Shown here one piece after another: positions 26,992 through 36,023 of a DNA stretch of 64,000 bases; within the stretch, counting starts at the first letter, position 1; every line of letters starts with the position of its first letter. Below the pieces are notes generated by a model. The model searched no databases. It was not told where the DNA came from and saw only the letters and a list, made by a program, of their open reading frames with translations. A program made the translations under genes and the position numbers. The stretch is from NCBI RefSeq assembly GCF_900102425.1, contig NZ_FNBT01000008.1, positions 124,001-188,000 of the forward strand, given 5' to 3'. Source of the stretch: Blastococcus aurantiacus (GTDB lineage Bacteria; Actinomycetota; Actinomycetes; Mycobacteriales; Geodermatophilaceae).

Positions 26992-28109
26992 GAGCTGCCG
27001 CCCGACCGAGGCAGGACGGTCGTGGCCGACGCACCCGCCTCCGGCGCCCAGTGCCGCCCACCTTGGCCGGCCGTGGGCGCGAAGACGCCCGCGTCCGCCT
27101 GCGCCAACAGCTCCCCGGGGAGCGACTGACGGATGGCGGCCTGCGTGGTCTCGTCGAACTCGTGCAGCATGCGCGCGACGCGCTCCTGCCGGCGCCGCTC
27201 GGCCTGGCGCTCGGGCAGCCCCTCGGACGGGGTCAGCTGCGGCGGGACGGCCTCACCGCCGCTGGCACCCTTCGGGCCGACGCCGTTGTGCGAGTCGCCG
27301 CCGCGGGCCTCCAGGGCGGCCATCTCGGCCTCGACCTGGGCGACGTCCTTCTCCTCGCTCATCCCGATGGGCCCCTCGCGGCGGCCGTTGAGGAACTGTC
27401 GGACCACCGGCTCCTGCGAGGTGAGCAGCTGCTCGCGGGGGCCGAACATCACCAGGTTCTTGCGGAAGAGGAGACCGAGGTTGTCGGGAACCGTCCGCGC
27501 CGTGCCGATGTCGTGGGTGACGATCAGGAAGGTGGCGTCGATCTGTGCGTTCAGGTCGACGATCAGCTGGTTGAGGTAGGCCACGCGCACCGGGTCGAGA
27601 CCGGAGTCCGGCTCGTCGAACAGGATGATCTCCGGGTCGAGCACCAGGGCGCGAGCGAGCCCGGCGCGCTTGCGCATGCCGCCGGAGATCTCGCCGGGGA
27701 GCTTCCCCTCGGCGCCCTGCAGGCCGACCATGTCCATCTTCTCGAGGACGATGGACTTGACCTCGGACTCGCTCTTCTTCGTGTGCTCGCGCAGGGGGAA
27801 GGCGATGTTGTCGAACAGGTTCATCGACCCGAACAGGGCGCCGTCCTGGAACAGCACGCCGAAGAGCTTCCGGATCTCGTAGAGCTTGTGCTCGCTGGTC
27901 CGGACGATGTCGGTGTCCTTGATGACGATCGAGCCCCGCTCGGGCTTCAGCAGGCCCACCAGCGACTTCAGGAACACCGACTTGCCCGTGCCCGAGGGAC
28001 CGAGCAGGACGGAGATCTCCCCGGGCGGCAGGGTCAGGGTGACGTCGCTCCAGATGTTCTGGCTGCCGAACGACTTCGACAGACCCTCGACCTCGACTGC
28101 GACGCCCAC
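26988..28109 (-). CDS. mkl: Mce transporter ATPase Mkl
   Basis: A 373-residue ABC ATPase of the MlaF/Mkl type. Walker A GPSGTGKS at 37-44, signature SGGMRKRAGLARAL, Walker B IILFDEPDSGLDP and switch histidine in VTHDIG are complete. A C-terminal extension of about 120 residues past the ATPase core (GMSEEKDVAQVEAEMAALEA onward) is typical of actinobacterial Mkl. The GTG at 28107-28109 follows a GGGAGG site. First gene of the Mce operon; it overlaps yrbEA by 4 nt. In M. tuberculosis mkl (Rv0655) also lies near rplL and rpoB but without adjoining yrbE-mce genes. Confidence 0.93.
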   Translation of the reverse strand: MGVAVEVEGLSKSFGSQNIWSDVTLTLPPGEISVLLGPSGTGKSVFLKSLVGLLKPERGSIVIKDTDIVRTSEHKLYEIRKLFGVLFQDGALFGSMNLFDNIAFPLREHTKKSESEVKSIVLEKMDMVGLQGAEGKLPGEISGGMRKRAGLARALVLDPEIILFDEPDSGLDPVRVAYLNQLIVDLNAQIDATFLIVTHDIGTARTVPDNLGLLFRKNLVMFGPREQLLTSQEPVVRQFLNGRREGPIGMSEEKDVAQVEAEMAALEARGGDSHNGVGPKGASGGEAVPPQLTPSEGLPERQAERRRQERVARMLHEFDETTQAAIRQSLPGELLAQADAGVFAPTAGQGGRHWAPEAGASATTVLPRSGGSS

Positions 28110-28268
28110 GATCCCCGCCTCCCGCTCCGGTACTGCTACCGGGTCCCCGTCCCGCCGCAACGACGAGCCCCGGCAGTGTGCTGGAGCACAGCCCGTTCCG
28201 CATCCGGAGGTGCTGTGCGCGCACTGCCTACTCGTCGGTAACGAACACGCAGCCATCAGGTTACGTGT

Positions 28269-28287
28269 GTCACGCCTTTCACGTGAC
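28269..28287. promoter_or_regulatory. Putative operator upstream of the mce operon
   Basis: GTCACG (28269-28274) and CGTGAC (28282-28287) form a perfect 6-bp inverted repeat separated by 7 bp, located where the -35 region of the candidate mkl promoter should be; an 8-bp palindrome TCACGTGA overlaps its right half. A transcription factor site is inferred. Confidence 0.4.
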
Positions 28288-28345
28288 CCGCATCTCCATG
28301 CATCCGTCCGGCGGTGCTCCACGTTCCCCCGCCCAGGGGACACGA

Positions 28346-28379
28346 CAGGGGCCGCCCTCCCGGAGGAGGACGGCCCCTG
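28346..28379 (-). terminator. Terminator after rplL
   Basis: Stem CAGGGGCCG (28346-28354) with CGGCCCCTG (28371-28379), continued inside by CCTCC with GGAGG after one mismatch. It lies 45 nt after the rplL stop and separates the ribosomal genes from the mce operon. Confidence 0.75.
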
Positions 28380-28424
28380 CTGCCGTGCTGGTGGTGCTGT
28401 CCCCGGCTCAGGCCGGGGAGGGGG

Positions 28425-28814
28425 TCACTTGACGGTGACCGTGGCGCCGGCGCCCTCGAGGGCGGCCTTGGCCTTCTCCGCGGCGTCCTTGGCGACCTTC
28501 TCCAGGACCGGCTTCGGCGCGTTGTCGACCAGGTCCTTGGCCTCCTTGAGGCCGAGGGACGTCAGGCCGCGCACCTCCTTGATGACCTGGATCTTCTTGT
28601 CGCCGGCAGCCTCGAGGATGACGTCGAACTCGTCCTGCTCGGCAGCGGCCTCGGGGGCAGCGCCGCCACCGGCGGGGCCGGCGGCCGCGACGGCCACGGG
28701 GGCAGCAGCGGTGACGTCGAACGTCTCCTCGAACTGCTTCACGAAGTCGGACAGCTCGAGGAGGGTCATCTCCTTGAAAGCGTCGAGCAGGTCCGCGCTG
28801 GAAATCTTGGCCAT
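28425..28814 (-). CDS. rplL: 50S ribosomal protein L7/L12
   Basis: Stalk protein that recruits translation GTPases. The 129-residue product has the N-terminal dimerisation domain ([20 protein letters not shown]), an Ala/Gly-rich hinge at about 38-58, and the C-terminal factor-binding domain ([31 protein letters not shown]-like segment [20 protein letters not shown]). It starts 18 nt after the rplJ stop, as usual for the L10-L12 pair. Confidence 0.97.
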   Translation of the reverse strand: MAKISSADLLDAFKEMTLLELSDFVKQFEETFDVTAAAPVAVAAAGPAGGGAAPEAAAEQDEFDVILEAAGDKKIQVIKEVRGLTSLGLKEAKDLVDNAPKPVLEKVAKDAAEKAKAALEGAGATVTVK

Positions 28815-28832
28815 GTCTGTCTCCTTCTCAGG

Positions 28833-29444
28833 TCACTCGCCGGCCGCGTCGGCGGCGGCAGCGTCGGTCTCGGGGGTGGTGTCAGCAGCAGGTGCGTCGT
28901 CAGCGGCAGGAGCCTCGGCAGCCGGTGCGTCGGCGGCCTTCTTCTCCTGCAGCGCGGCGGCGAGGCGGGCGACCTGCGACAGCGGGGCCTGGAACAGCCC
29001 GGCAGCCTTGGTCAGGTTGCCCTTCATCGCGCCGGCCAGCTTGGCCAGCAGGACCTCACGGGGCTCGACGTCGGCGAGGCGGGTGACCTCGGAGGCGTCG
29101 ACCGTGCGGCCGTCGACCACGCCGCCCTTGACGACGAGCAGCGGGTTGGCCCTCGCGAAGTCGCGGAGAGCCTTGGCGCCCTCGACCGGGTCACCTTCGA
29201 GGAAGGCGATCGCGGTCGGGCCGTTGAGCAGCGGGCTCAGGTCGGAGAAACCGACCGAGTCCGCCGCCCGCTTCGTCAGGGTGTTCTTGACGACGGCGTA
29301 CGTGCTGCCCGCACCGAGGGAACGACGCAGCTCGGTCAGCTGCGCCACGGTCAGCCCGCGGTACTCGGTGAGCACCGCCGCACTCGAGTTCTGGAACCGC
29401 TCGGTGATCTCGTCGATCACCGCGGCCTTCGCCTGCGTGGGCAT
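28833..29444 (-). CDS. rplJ: 50S ribosomal protein L10
   Basis: L10 anchors the L7/L12 stalk dimers on 23S rRNA. The 203-residue product starts [20 protein letters not shown] at the ATG 29442-29444, preceded by AGGAGG; the longer frame upstream is leader sequence. It has the RNA-binding domain ([27 protein letters not shown]) and an Ala-rich C-terminal helix that extends into an acidic Ala/Asp tail longer than in E. coli L10. Probably autoregulated through the leader upstream. Confidence 0.97.
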   Translation of the reverse strand: MPTQAKAAVIDEITERFQNSSAAVLTEYRGLTVAQLTELRRSLGAGSTYAVVKNTLTKRAADSVGFSDLSPLLNGPTAIAFLEGDPVEGAKALRDFARANPLLVVKGGVVDGRTVDASEVTRLADVEPREVLLAKLAGAMKGNLTKAAGLFQAPLSQVARLAAALQEKKAADAPAAEAPAADDAPAADTTPETDAAAADAAGE

Positions 29445-29672
29445 GGGCCTCCTCTCGTCTGTCGGGCGACCCCTGGCCATCGCGCGAGCGCGGGCGATCG
29501 GGTGCCCCGGAGACGGGGAACGCCCCGGCGCAGGGCGCACGGGGCGAGGGGCGGGATGCGTGCTGTGCGCGCAACGCCGCCGATCGAACCGTCCTCCTGC
29601 GCGGGTCGCCCGGAACTCCGGGACCTTCGATCGCACGCGGACGTGCGACGACCAACGGTCTTGGGGGGAACA
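29445..29672 (-). promoter_or_regulatory. Putative L10 autoregulatory mRNA leader
   Basis: About 230 nt separate a possible minus-strand -10 (TACGCT at 29679-29684, no good -35) from rplJ. Within it CGATCGAA (29581-29588) pairs with TTCGATCG (29626-29633), continues through GTCC/GGAC after a small internal loop, and encloses a CCCGG-AACT-CCGGG hairpin. This long bulged stem resembles the kind of element bound by L10-L12, but no alignment to a known leader family was possible here. No coding signal is seen in the interval up to 29705. Confidence 0.45.
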
Positions 29673-29705
29673 GGAGCAAGCGTACGCGACGCGTGCCCCG
29701 CGACG

Positions 29706-29746
29706 CACGGAGGCCCCGCAGCGACGTGCGCTGCGGGGCCTCCGTG
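29706..29746 (-). terminator. Terminator after rplA
   Basis: A perfect 18-bp inverted repeat (29706-29723 with 29729-29746) with an ACGTG loop, 57 nt after the rplA stop and upstream of the rplJ leader, so rplKA and rplJL are separate transcription units. Confidence 0.85.
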
Positions 29747-29763
29747 GGCTCGTCCCGGGCCCG

Positions 29764-29781
29764 CCCTGAGCTTGCGAAGGG
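29764..29781. repeat. Copy of a dispersed intergenic motif
   Basis: CCCTGAGCTTGCGAAGGG closely resembles CCCTGAGCTTGTCGAAGGG, a short intergenic motif that recurs in many actinobacterial genomes; this copy lacks one base. It lies between the rplA stop and its terminator. Identification is from memory of the motif, with one instance here. Confidence 0.45.
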
Positions 29782-29802
29782 TGGGGAGACGAGGTCCTTC
29801 TC

Positions 29803-30522
29803 TTACTGCGACGGCTCGTCCACCAGCAGGTTGCGGGTGCGGTTCGGGTCGACCGGGATGCCGGGGCCCATGGTCGTGGAGATGGTGACCTTCTTGACGT
29901 AGCGGCCCTTGGCCGACGACGGCTTGGCGCGGAGCACCTCGTCGAGAGCGGCCGCGTAGTTCTCGACCAGCTTGTCCTGGTCGAAGGAGGCCTTGCCGAT
30001 CACCAGGTGCAGGTTGGCCTGCTTGTCGACGCGGAAGTTGATCTTTCCGCCCTTGATGTCGTTGACCGCCTTGGTGACGTCCGGGGTCACGGTGCCGGTC
30101 TTCGGGTTCGGCATCAGGCCACGGGGGCCGAGGATGCGGGCGATCCGGCCGACCTTGGCCATCTGGTCCGGCGTCGCGATCGCGGCGTCGAAGTCGAGGA
30201 AGCCGCCCTGGATCCGCTCGATCAGGTCGTCCGAGCCGACGACGTCGGCGCCGGCGGCCTCGGCCTCGGCGGCCTTGTCACCGGTCGCGAAGACGATGAC
30301 GCGGGCGGTCTTGCCGGTGCCGTGGGGCAGGTTGACCGTGCCGCGGACCATCTGGTCGGCCTTGCGCGGGTCGACGCCCAGGCGCATGGCGACCTCGACG
30401 GTGGCGTCGTAGGACGTCGTGGACGTCTCCTTCGCCAGGGCGGCGGCCTGGAGCGGGGAGTAGAGGTTGTCCCGGTCGACCTTCTCGGCCGCGGACCGGA
30501 ACTTCTTGCCGTGCTTCGCCAT
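29803..30522 (-). CDS. rplA: 50S ribosomal protein L1
   Basis: L1 forms the mobile stalk at the E site and can repress its own operon. The 239-residue product starts [20 protein letters not shown] at 30520-30522; the open frame continues upstream without an RBS. Signatures [38 protein letters not shown] and [20 protein letters not shown] are present. It follows rplK by 98 nt. Confidence 0.97.
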   Translation of the reverse strand: MAKHGKKFRSAAEKVDRDNLYSPLQAAALAKETSTTSYDATVEVAMRLGVDPRKADQMVRGTVNLPHGTGKTARVIVFATGDKAAEAEAAGADVVGSDDLIERIQGGFLDFDAAIATPDQMAKVGRIARILGPRGLMPNPKTGTVTPDVTKAVNDIKGGKINFRVDKQANLHLVIGKASFDQDKLVENYAAALDEVLRAKPSSAKGRYVKKVTISTTMGPGIPVDPNRTRNLLVDEPSQ

Positions 30523-30620
30523 GGTGGATCCTCTCGCCCGGGCTGTGCCGGGGATCGTGTGGTTCGCGGGCCAGGCGTGGCCCTCCCACTGGTGCAAGGG
30601 TGGTGCGAGGGTGGGACCCG

Positions 30621-31052
30621 TCAGCCGGTGACGGTGATCCCCATCGACCGGGCGGTGCCGGCGATGATCTTCTCGGCCTGGTCCAGGTCGTTGGCGTTGA
30701 GGTCGACCATCTTGGTGGTGGCGATCTCGCGGACCTGGTCACGGGTGACCGTGGCGACCTTGGTCTTGTGCGGCTCGCCCGAGCCCTTCTCGACACCGGC
30801 GGCCTTGAGCAGCATGCGCGCGGCCGGCGGGGTCTTGGTGACGAAGGTGAACGAGCGGTCCTCGAAGACCGAGATCTCGACCGGGACCACGTCGCCGCGC
30901 TGGGACTCCGTGGCGGCGTTGTAGGCCTTGCAGAACTCCATGATGTTGACGCCGTGCTGGCCGAGCGCCGGACCCACGGGCGGCGCGGGGGTGGCCGCGC
31001 CGGCCTTGATCTGGAGCTTGATGACCGCGGTCAACCGCTTCCTGGGGGGCAT
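30621..31052 (-). CDS. rplK: 50S ribosomal protein L11
   Basis: L11 binds the GTPase-associated 23S rRNA and is the thiopeptide target region. The 143-residue product has [20 protein letters not shown] followed by [14 protein letters not shown], and the C-terminal RNA-binding domain with [20 protein letters not shown]. The proline-rich segment where thiostrepton-resistance changes map ([10 protein letters not shown]) is standard. Starts 44 nt after nusG. Confidence 0.98.
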   Translation of the reverse strand: MPPRKRLTAVIKLQIKAGAATPAPPVGPALGQHGVNIMEFCKAYNAATESQRGDVVPVEISVFEDRSFTFVTKTPPAARMLLKAAGVEKGSGEPHKTKVATVTRDQVREIATTKMVDLNANDLDQAEKIIAGTARSMGITVTG

Positions 31053-31096
31053 GACTTCCTTCTATCGGTGGTGGATCAGCTGACGCCGCGGGGGCG

Positions 31097-32005
31097 TCAG
31101 ATCTTGCTGACCTGGTTGAACGACAGCTCGACGGGCGTCTCGCGGCCGAAGATGGAGACCAGCACCTGCAGCTTCTGCTGCTCGGCGTTGATCTCGTTGA
31201 TCGTGGCGGGAAGGGTCGCGAACGGCCCGTCCATGACGGTGACGGACTCGCCGACCTCGAAGTCGACGAGCGCGGCGGGCGCGGCCGCGGCCGGGGTGGC
31301 CTCGCCACCGGCGGCGCGGGCGGCCTGCGGGGCGGTGGCCGGGACGAGGATCTTGACGACCTCGTCGAGGGTCAGCGGCGAGGGCTTGGACGTGGCGCCG
31401 ACGAACCCGGTGACCCCGGGGGTGTTGCGCACGGCGCCCCACGACTCGTCGTTGAGCTCCATCCGCACGAGCAGGTACCCCGGCAGGACCTTGCGGTTGA
31501 CCTGGGCGCGCTTGCCGTTCTTGATCTCGGTGACCTCCTCGGTGGGCACCTCGATCTGGTAGATGTAGTCCTCCACGTCGAGGGACTGGATGCGCGCCTC
31601 GAGGTTGGTCTTCACCTTGTTCTCGTAGCCCGCGTAGCTGTGCACGACGTACCAGTCGCCGGGAGCGATCCGCAGCGCCTTCTTCATCGCCTCGGCCGGG
31701 TCCTCGTCCTCCTCGACGGCCGGCAGCTCCGATGAGGTGTCCGGCTCGGCGAGCGGGTCGCTGGCCATGGTGTCGGGGTCGCCCGTCTCGATCTCGGGCG
31801 TCGCGTCGGCCACCTCGTCGCCCGGGGCCAGCTCGGCGTCGTCGTCGATCGCCAGGTCGGCGGTGTCGCTGGAGCCCTCGGCGGAGCCGGTCTCACCGAC
31901 GCCGGTCTCGACGTCGGCGGTGCCGCGCTGCTCGAAGCGGGCGTCGTCCAGGTCGATGCCTTCGACCGCGCTGTCGGTCTCGAAGGGCTCACGGGGGTCG
32001 GTCAC
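31097..32005 (-). CDS. nusG: Transcription termination/antitermination protein NusG
   Basis: NusG binds RNA polymerase and couples it to Rho or the ribosome. The 302-residue product is long because the first ~115 residues are a very acidic, probably disordered extension ([20 protein letters not shown]). The NGN domain follows ([40 protein letters not shown]) and the KOW domain ends it ([20 protein letters not shown]). An Ala-rich linker lies between the two. GTG start with GGAAGAG upstream. Acidic extensions of this kind are common in actinobacterial NusG. Confidence 0.96.
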   Translation of the reverse strand: MTDPREPFETDSAVEGIDLDDARFEQRGTADVETGVGETGSAEGSSDTADLAIDDDAELAPGDEVADATPEIETGDPDTMASDPLAEPDTSSELPAVEEDEDPAEAMKKALRIAPGDWYVVHSYAGYENKVKTNLEARIQSLDVEDYIYQIEVPTEEVTEIKNGKRAQVNRKVLPGYLLVRMELNDESWGAVRNTPGVTGFVGATSKPSPLTLDEVVKILVPATAPQAARAAGGEATPAAAAPAALVDFEVGESVTVMDGPFATLPATINEINAEQQKLQVLVSIFGRETPVELSFNQVSKI

Positions 32006-32049
32006 AGATATCTCTTCCTTGTCGGATGGCGTGCGGGCGCGGGCGGAGG

Positions 32050-32574
32050 TCAGCCGAAGACGGCGATCACGCCCCGGGAGAAGAGCAGGTCCATCCCGGC
32101 GACCAGCGCGACCATGAAGGCCACGAAGACGATGACCACGGTCGTGTAGGTGATCAGCTCGCGCCGGCCCGGCCAGATGACCTTGCGCAGCTCGGCGACG
32201 ACCTCGCGGAGGAACCGGCCGATGGAGCGCTTGCGGCGGATCTCGTCGGCGCGGGCACGCTCGGCTGCCGCACGAGACCGCGTGCCTGCACCCTCGCGCC
32301 CGGCGGGCCGGGAGGCGGAGCGCGCCGCACGACGGCTGCCGGCCTCGGCCGGCTCGTCGTCCTCGTCGTCTCCGGCGGTGATCCGCCCGCCCCGGCGACG
32401 GGCCGGGGTCGCGACGACCTTGTCCTCCTCGGCCGAGGCCTCGGCAGCCACCGCGTCCTCGGCCGCCTCGAGCTCCGCGGCGTCGTCGACCCCAGGGGCC
32501 TCGCGGTCGAGCTGCTCGTCGGTGAGCTCGGCGTCGCGAGGGTCGTCCTCGCGTCCCGGCTTCTCGTCGCTCAC
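32050..32574 (-). CDS. secE: Preprotein translocase subunit SecE
   Basis: Essential small subunit of the SecYEG channel. The 174-residue product has an acidic then Arg-rich N-terminal extension (about 1-112) ahead of the conserved SecE core [20 protein letters not shown] and one transmembrane helix ([20 protein letters not shown]). Core SecE is around 60 residues, so two thirds of the protein is extension, as in other actinobacteria. GTG start. Directly upstream of nusG, downstream of tRNA-Trp. Confidence 0.95.
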   Translation of the reverse strand: MSDEKPGREDDPRDAELTDEQLDREAPGVDDAAELEAAEDAVAAEASAEEDKVVATPARRRGGRITAGDDEDDEPAEAGSRRAARSASRPAGREGAGTRSRAAAERARADEIRRKRSIGRFLREVVAELRKVIWPGRRELITYTTVVIVFVAFMVALVAGMDLLFSRGVIAVFG

Positions 32575-32650
32575 TGCGCCTCGCTCGCCTCGTGGTGGCG
32601 GTCGCTCGGGTGAGCGACCGGATGGTCGGTCGGTACCTGCCGTGCGGTGG

Positions 32651-32723
<73 letters not shown>

Positions 32724-32829
32724 AGTCCCCTGGGCGGGGCCCGGGACCACCTGCCTCACCACGGCAGCGCGGGGCCTCGCAGAGGTTCCGAGGCACGCCG
32801 GTGGCGGGGTCAGCTGCCCCAGGACGGCC

Positions 32830-32860
32830 AGTGTACGGGACCGCGGCCCGGCACAGCCAA
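32830..32860 (-). promoter_or_regulatory. Weak candidate promoter for tRNA-Trp-secE-nusG
   Basis: A minus-strand -10 TACACT (32830-32835) with a poor -35 (TTGGCT at 32855-32860, 19-bp spacer). It lies about 107 nt upstream of the tRNA, which would leave a processed leader. Confidence 0.3.
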
Positions 32861-32920
32861 CGTCCCACCTCCGGTGCACGGGACTGGGTGCGGGCGCGCC
32901 GTCTTTGACACGATGGGCCC

Positions 32921-34174
32921 ATGACCGCCGTGTCGCCGGACTCCTCCGCCTCCTCCTCCGAGCTGCCGCCCGCCCAGCGGCGCATCTCCCGTCGCATCGC
33001 CGGCATCGCCGAGTCGGCGACCCTCGCTGTCGACGCGAAGGCCAAGGCGCTCCAGGCCGCGGGGAAGCCGGTCATCGGCTTCGGGGCCGGGGAACCGGAC
33101 TTCCCGACGCCGGACTACATCGTCGAGGCGGCGGTCGAGGCCGCCCGGAAGCCGGCGATGCACCGCTACACACCGGCCGGCGGACTGCCCGCGCTCAAGG
33201 AGGCGATCGCCGCCAAGACCGCGCGCGACTCGGGCCTCCAGATCACCCCCGCCCAGGTGCTGGTGACCAACGGCGGCAAGCAGGCCGTGTACGAGGCACT
33301 GGCCACCATGCTCGACCCGGGTGACGAGGTCCTGCTGCCCGCGCCGTACTGGACCACCTACCCCGAGGCGATCCGGCTGGCCGGCGGCGTCCCGGTGCCC
33401 GTCGTGGCCGACGAGCAGAGCGGGTACCTGGTGTCGGCCGCCCAGCTCGAGGCCGCCCGCACCCCCCGCACCAAGGTGCTGCTGTTCTGCTCCCCGTCCA
33501 ACCCCACCGGGGCGGTCTACCCCGCCGAGCAGGTCGAGGAGATCGGCCGCTGGGCGCTCGACGCCGGGCTCTGGGTGCTCACCGACGAGATCTACGAGCA
33601 CCTGACCTACGGCGGGGCCACGGCCCCCTCGATGCCGGTCCTCGTCCCCGAGCTGGCCGACCGCTGCGTCGTCGTCAACGGCGTGGCCAAGACCTACGCG
33701 ATGACCGGATGGCGGGTGGGCTGGATCGTCGGGCCGGCCGACGTGGTCAAGGCCGCGACGAACCTGCAGTCGCACGCCACCTCGAACGTGGCCAACGTGT
33801 CGCAGGCCGCGGCCATCGCCGCGCTCACCGGCGACCTGTCGGCCGTGGCGACCATGCGCGAGGCCTTCGACCGGCGCCGGCAGACGATCGTGTCGATGCT
33901 CCGGGAGATCCCGGGCGTCGCCTGCCCGGAGCCGCAGGGCGCGTTCTACGTCTACCCGTCGGTCAAGGGGCTGCTCGGGCGCTCCATCGGCGGCCGCACG
34001 GCCGCCTCCAGCGTCGAGCTCGCCGAGCTGATCCTCGAGCTGGCCGAGGTGGCCGTCGTGCCGGGCGAGGCCTTCGGCACGCCCGGCTACGTGCGGATGT
34101 CCTACGCCCTGGGCGACGACGACCTCGTCGAGGGCGTCAGCCGCATGCAGCGCCTGCTGACCAGCGCCGACTAA
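32921..34174 (+). CDS. Class I pyridoxal-phosphate aminotransferase (aspartate aminotransferase type)
   Basis: A 417-residue fold-type I aminotransferase, probably moving the amino group between aspartate (or another amino acid) and 2-oxoglutarate. Seen are [15 protein letters not shown] (substrate-binding N-terminal region), [12 protein letters not shown], the PLP-binding NPTGAVY and DEIYEHLTY, the Schiff-base lysine Lys257 in [14 protein letters not shown], and the C-terminal arginine in YVRMSYAL. Complete. Its stop overlaps the stop of the opposing lipoprotein gene. The enzyme is isolated from other biosynthetic genes and its exact substrate is uncertain. Confidence 0.88.
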   Translation: MTAVSPDSSASSSELPPAQRRISRRIAGIAESATLAVDAKAKALQAAGKPVIGFGAGEPDFPTPDYIVEAAVEAARKPAMHRYTPAGGLPALKEAIAAKTARDSGLQITPAQVLVTNGGKQAVYEALATMLDPGDEVLLPAPYWTTYPEAIRLAGGVPVPVVADEQSGYLVSAAQLEAARTPRTKVLLFCSPSNPTGAVYPAEQVEEIGRWALDAGLWVLTDEIYEHLTYGGATAPSMPVLVPELADRCVVVNGVAKTYAMTGWRVGWIVGPADVVKAATNLQSHATSNVANVSQAAAIAALTGDLSAVATMREAFDRRRQTIVSMLREIPGVACPEPQGAFYVYPSVKGLLGRSIGGRTAASSVELAELILELAEVAVVPGEAFGTPGYVRMSYALGDDDLVEGVSRMQRLLTSAD

Positions 34175-35598
34175 CCGCCGAGGGCGCCGGCCTCCTCGAG
34201 CACCTCGAGTGCCTCCGGGAGGTCGGCGAGGGCATCGGCGACGTCGTCAGGTGTGGCGATGCTCCAGGCAGTGGTCTCGACGTAGCAGCGGATCGCGGCG
34301 TCGAAGGCCTCGGCGCCGGCCGCCTCGCGGGCCTCCATCAGGGCCGCGCCACCCTTGCCGTAGACGAAGGCGCCGTACTGCTGCTGGCTCCGGAACTCGT
34401 CCATGGCCCCGCCGACGTCGCCCTGCACGCCGCGGGCCGACTCGAGGTCCTCGGCCGACGAGGGGTTGACGACGGCCTCGGCCCACGTGGCGAACGCCTC
34501 GTCCAGCCAGGGGTCGCGGAACTGGGAGTTGCCGACCATCCCGTAGAACCACATGTGCGCGACCTCGTGCACCAGCACCGCGCGGCTGGGTGAGGCCTGC
34601 AGGATCGAGCTCGGGTACTCGATCCCGCCGCCGTAGTCGGGCAGCAGCGGCACGGTGAGCGTCCGGTACGGGAACGGGCCGAGGAACTCCTCGAGCTCGG
34701 CGATCGACTCCTCGGTGGCATCGAGCAGCTCCTCCGGCGTCGCCTCGGCCTCCGGCAGGACGCCCACGGTCACCCGGACGCCGTCGGGCGTCGTCCCCTC
34801 GGCCGTGGTGAACCGGCCGACGGCGACGCTGACGTCGCGGGCCACCGGCTCGGTGGAGGTCCACGTGCGCCGCCCCTCGGCGTCCGCGGGCGTCGGCTCG
34901 TCCTGCGCGCCCGTCATCAGCACGGTGAGGTCGGCGGGTGCGGAGACCCGGACGGTGGTGTCCGCGGCGGGGCTGGTGGTCGTCTCACCGGGGACCTCGA
35001 CGAACGGGTCGCGCGCCCAGCCGGCGCCCGGCTCCCAGGCGAGCAGCGGGAAACCGCTGGCCCACCAGGAGACGCCCTCGTCGGCGCCGACGCGGTCGAA
35101 CCCGGCGGAGCCGAGGGTGAGCGTGAAGTCCAGCTCCACCTCGGTGCTCTCCCCCGCCGCCAGCGGCTCGTCCAGCGCCACCACGTACGCGCCGCCGGGG
35201 TCGCCGGCTGCGAGCGGCTCGTACCCGGACCCGGCGACGTCGTCGCCCCGGACCGCGTCCACGACCAGCCGGGCGCCGGTCGAGGCGAGCTCGGGCGCGT
35301 TGGGCACGAGGCGGAACACCAGCTCCTCGATCTCGAGGTCGGGCGTGAAGACGACGGTTTCGGTACCGGTCACCGTGCGCAGGTCGTCGGCCAGCCGGAA
35401 GTCCAGCGCGATCTCCGGGCGGTCGGGATCGGGGTCCGCGCGATCGTCGCAGGCGGCGACCCCGGCGTCCGTGTCGTCGGGCGCCGGGGACGACGCCGGC
35501 GGGTCGTCGTCGGTCAGCGTGCCGGCGAAGGAGGTGCAGCCGCCGAGCAGCAGGCCGGCCGCACCGACGAGAGCGGCGGTCCGGCTCGGGTTGCTCAC
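34171..35598 (-). CDS. M1-family metallopeptidase lipoprotein
   Basis: A 475-residue protein with a lipoprotein signal ([13 protein letters not shown], Cys21) and the gluzincin site HEVAH at 344-348 with Glu367 in WLDEAFATW, that is HExxH-18-E as in M1 aminopeptidases. The exopeptidase motif usually reading GAMEN is replaced by a GGGIEYPSS segment, so peptide specificity may differ. An N-terminal beta-rich domain ([20 protein letters not shown]) precedes the catalytic part. Predicted outer face of the membrane. The GTG start overlaps hadB by 4 nt, so it belongs to the rpmG-hadA-hadB transcript. Confidence 0.85.
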   Translation of the reverse strand: MSNPSRTAALVGAAGLLLGGCTSFAGTLTDDDPPASSPAPDDTDAGVAACDDRADPDPDRPEIALDFRLADDLRTVTGTETVVFTPDLEIEELVFRLVPNAPELASTGARLVVDAVRGDDVAGSGYEPLAAGDPGGAYVVALDEPLAAGESTEVELDFTLTLGSAGFDRVGADEGVSWWASGFPLLAWEPGAGWARDPFVEVPGETTTSPAADTTVRVSAPADLTVLMTGAQDEPTPADAEGRRTWTSTEPVARDVSVAVGRFTTAEGTTPDGVRVTVGVLPEAEATPEELLDATEESIAELEEFLGPFPYRTLTVPLLPDYGGGIEYPSSILQASPSRAVLVHEVAHMWFYGMVGNSQFRDPWLDEAFATWAEAVVNPSSAEDLESARGVQGDVGGAMDEFRSQQQYGAFVYGKGGAALMEAREAAGAEAFDAAIRCYVETTAWSIATPDDVADALADLPEALEVLEEAGALGG

Positions 35599-36023
35599 GG
35601 CAGACGGAGGACGGCGCGGGCCAGGGAGAGCACCTTCTCGCCGCCGCTGGTGACGGCGAGGTCCACGCGCACGCGGCCGTCGTCCAGCAGGGCGGCGACG
35701 GTGCCGCGGACGGTGACCTCGGCGCCGGCGTCGTCGTCGGGGACGGGCACCGGCCGGCCGAACCGGACCTGGAACTCCACCAGCGCGGCGGGGTCACCGG
35801 TCCAGTCGGTGACCGCGCGCCCGGCCAGCGCCATGGTGAACATCCCGTGCGCGATGACACCGGGCAGCCCGACCTCGGTGGCGACCCGCTCGTTCCAGTG
35901 GATTGGGTTGAAGTCGCCCGAGGCCCCGGCGTAGCGGACCAGGTCGGACCGCGTGATGCGGTACAGCTGCTCGGGCAGCGCGGTGCCGACGACGACGTCG
36001 GCCAGGCGCACGGGGCCGGTCAT
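35595..36023 (-). CDS. hadB: MaoC-like (R)-specific hydratase, HadB type
   Basis: A 142-residue hot-dog protein. The hydratase 2 motif GDFNPIHWNERVA carries the presumed catalytic Asp37 and His42, followed by GLPGVIAHGMFTMALAGRAV. In mycobacteria HadB pairs with HadA or HadC to dehydrate 3-hydroxyacyl-ACP in FAS-II. It overlaps hadA by 4 nt (ATGA). No hadC is present; the next gene is a peptidase lipoprotein. The physiological acyl substrate is unknown in an organism that probably lacks mycolic acids. Confidence 0.88.
   Translation of the reverse strand: MTGPVRLADVVVGTALPEQLYRITRSDLVRYAGASGDFNPIHWNERVATEVGLPGVIAHGMFTMALAGRAVTDWTGDPAALVEFQVRFGRPVPVPDDDAGAEVTVRGTVAALLDDGRVRVDLAVTSGGEKVLSLARAVLRLP

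Larger units (their letters stand above)
28110..28424 (-). other. Promoter region of the mkl-mce operon
   Basis: A 315-bp gap with no gene. It contains the rplL terminator at its right end, a perfect inverted repeat (28269-28287) and a possible -10 hexamer TAACCT on the minus strand (28258-28263) without a recognisable -35, which would fit an activator-dependent promoter. No regulator gene is adjacent. Confidence 0.4.
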
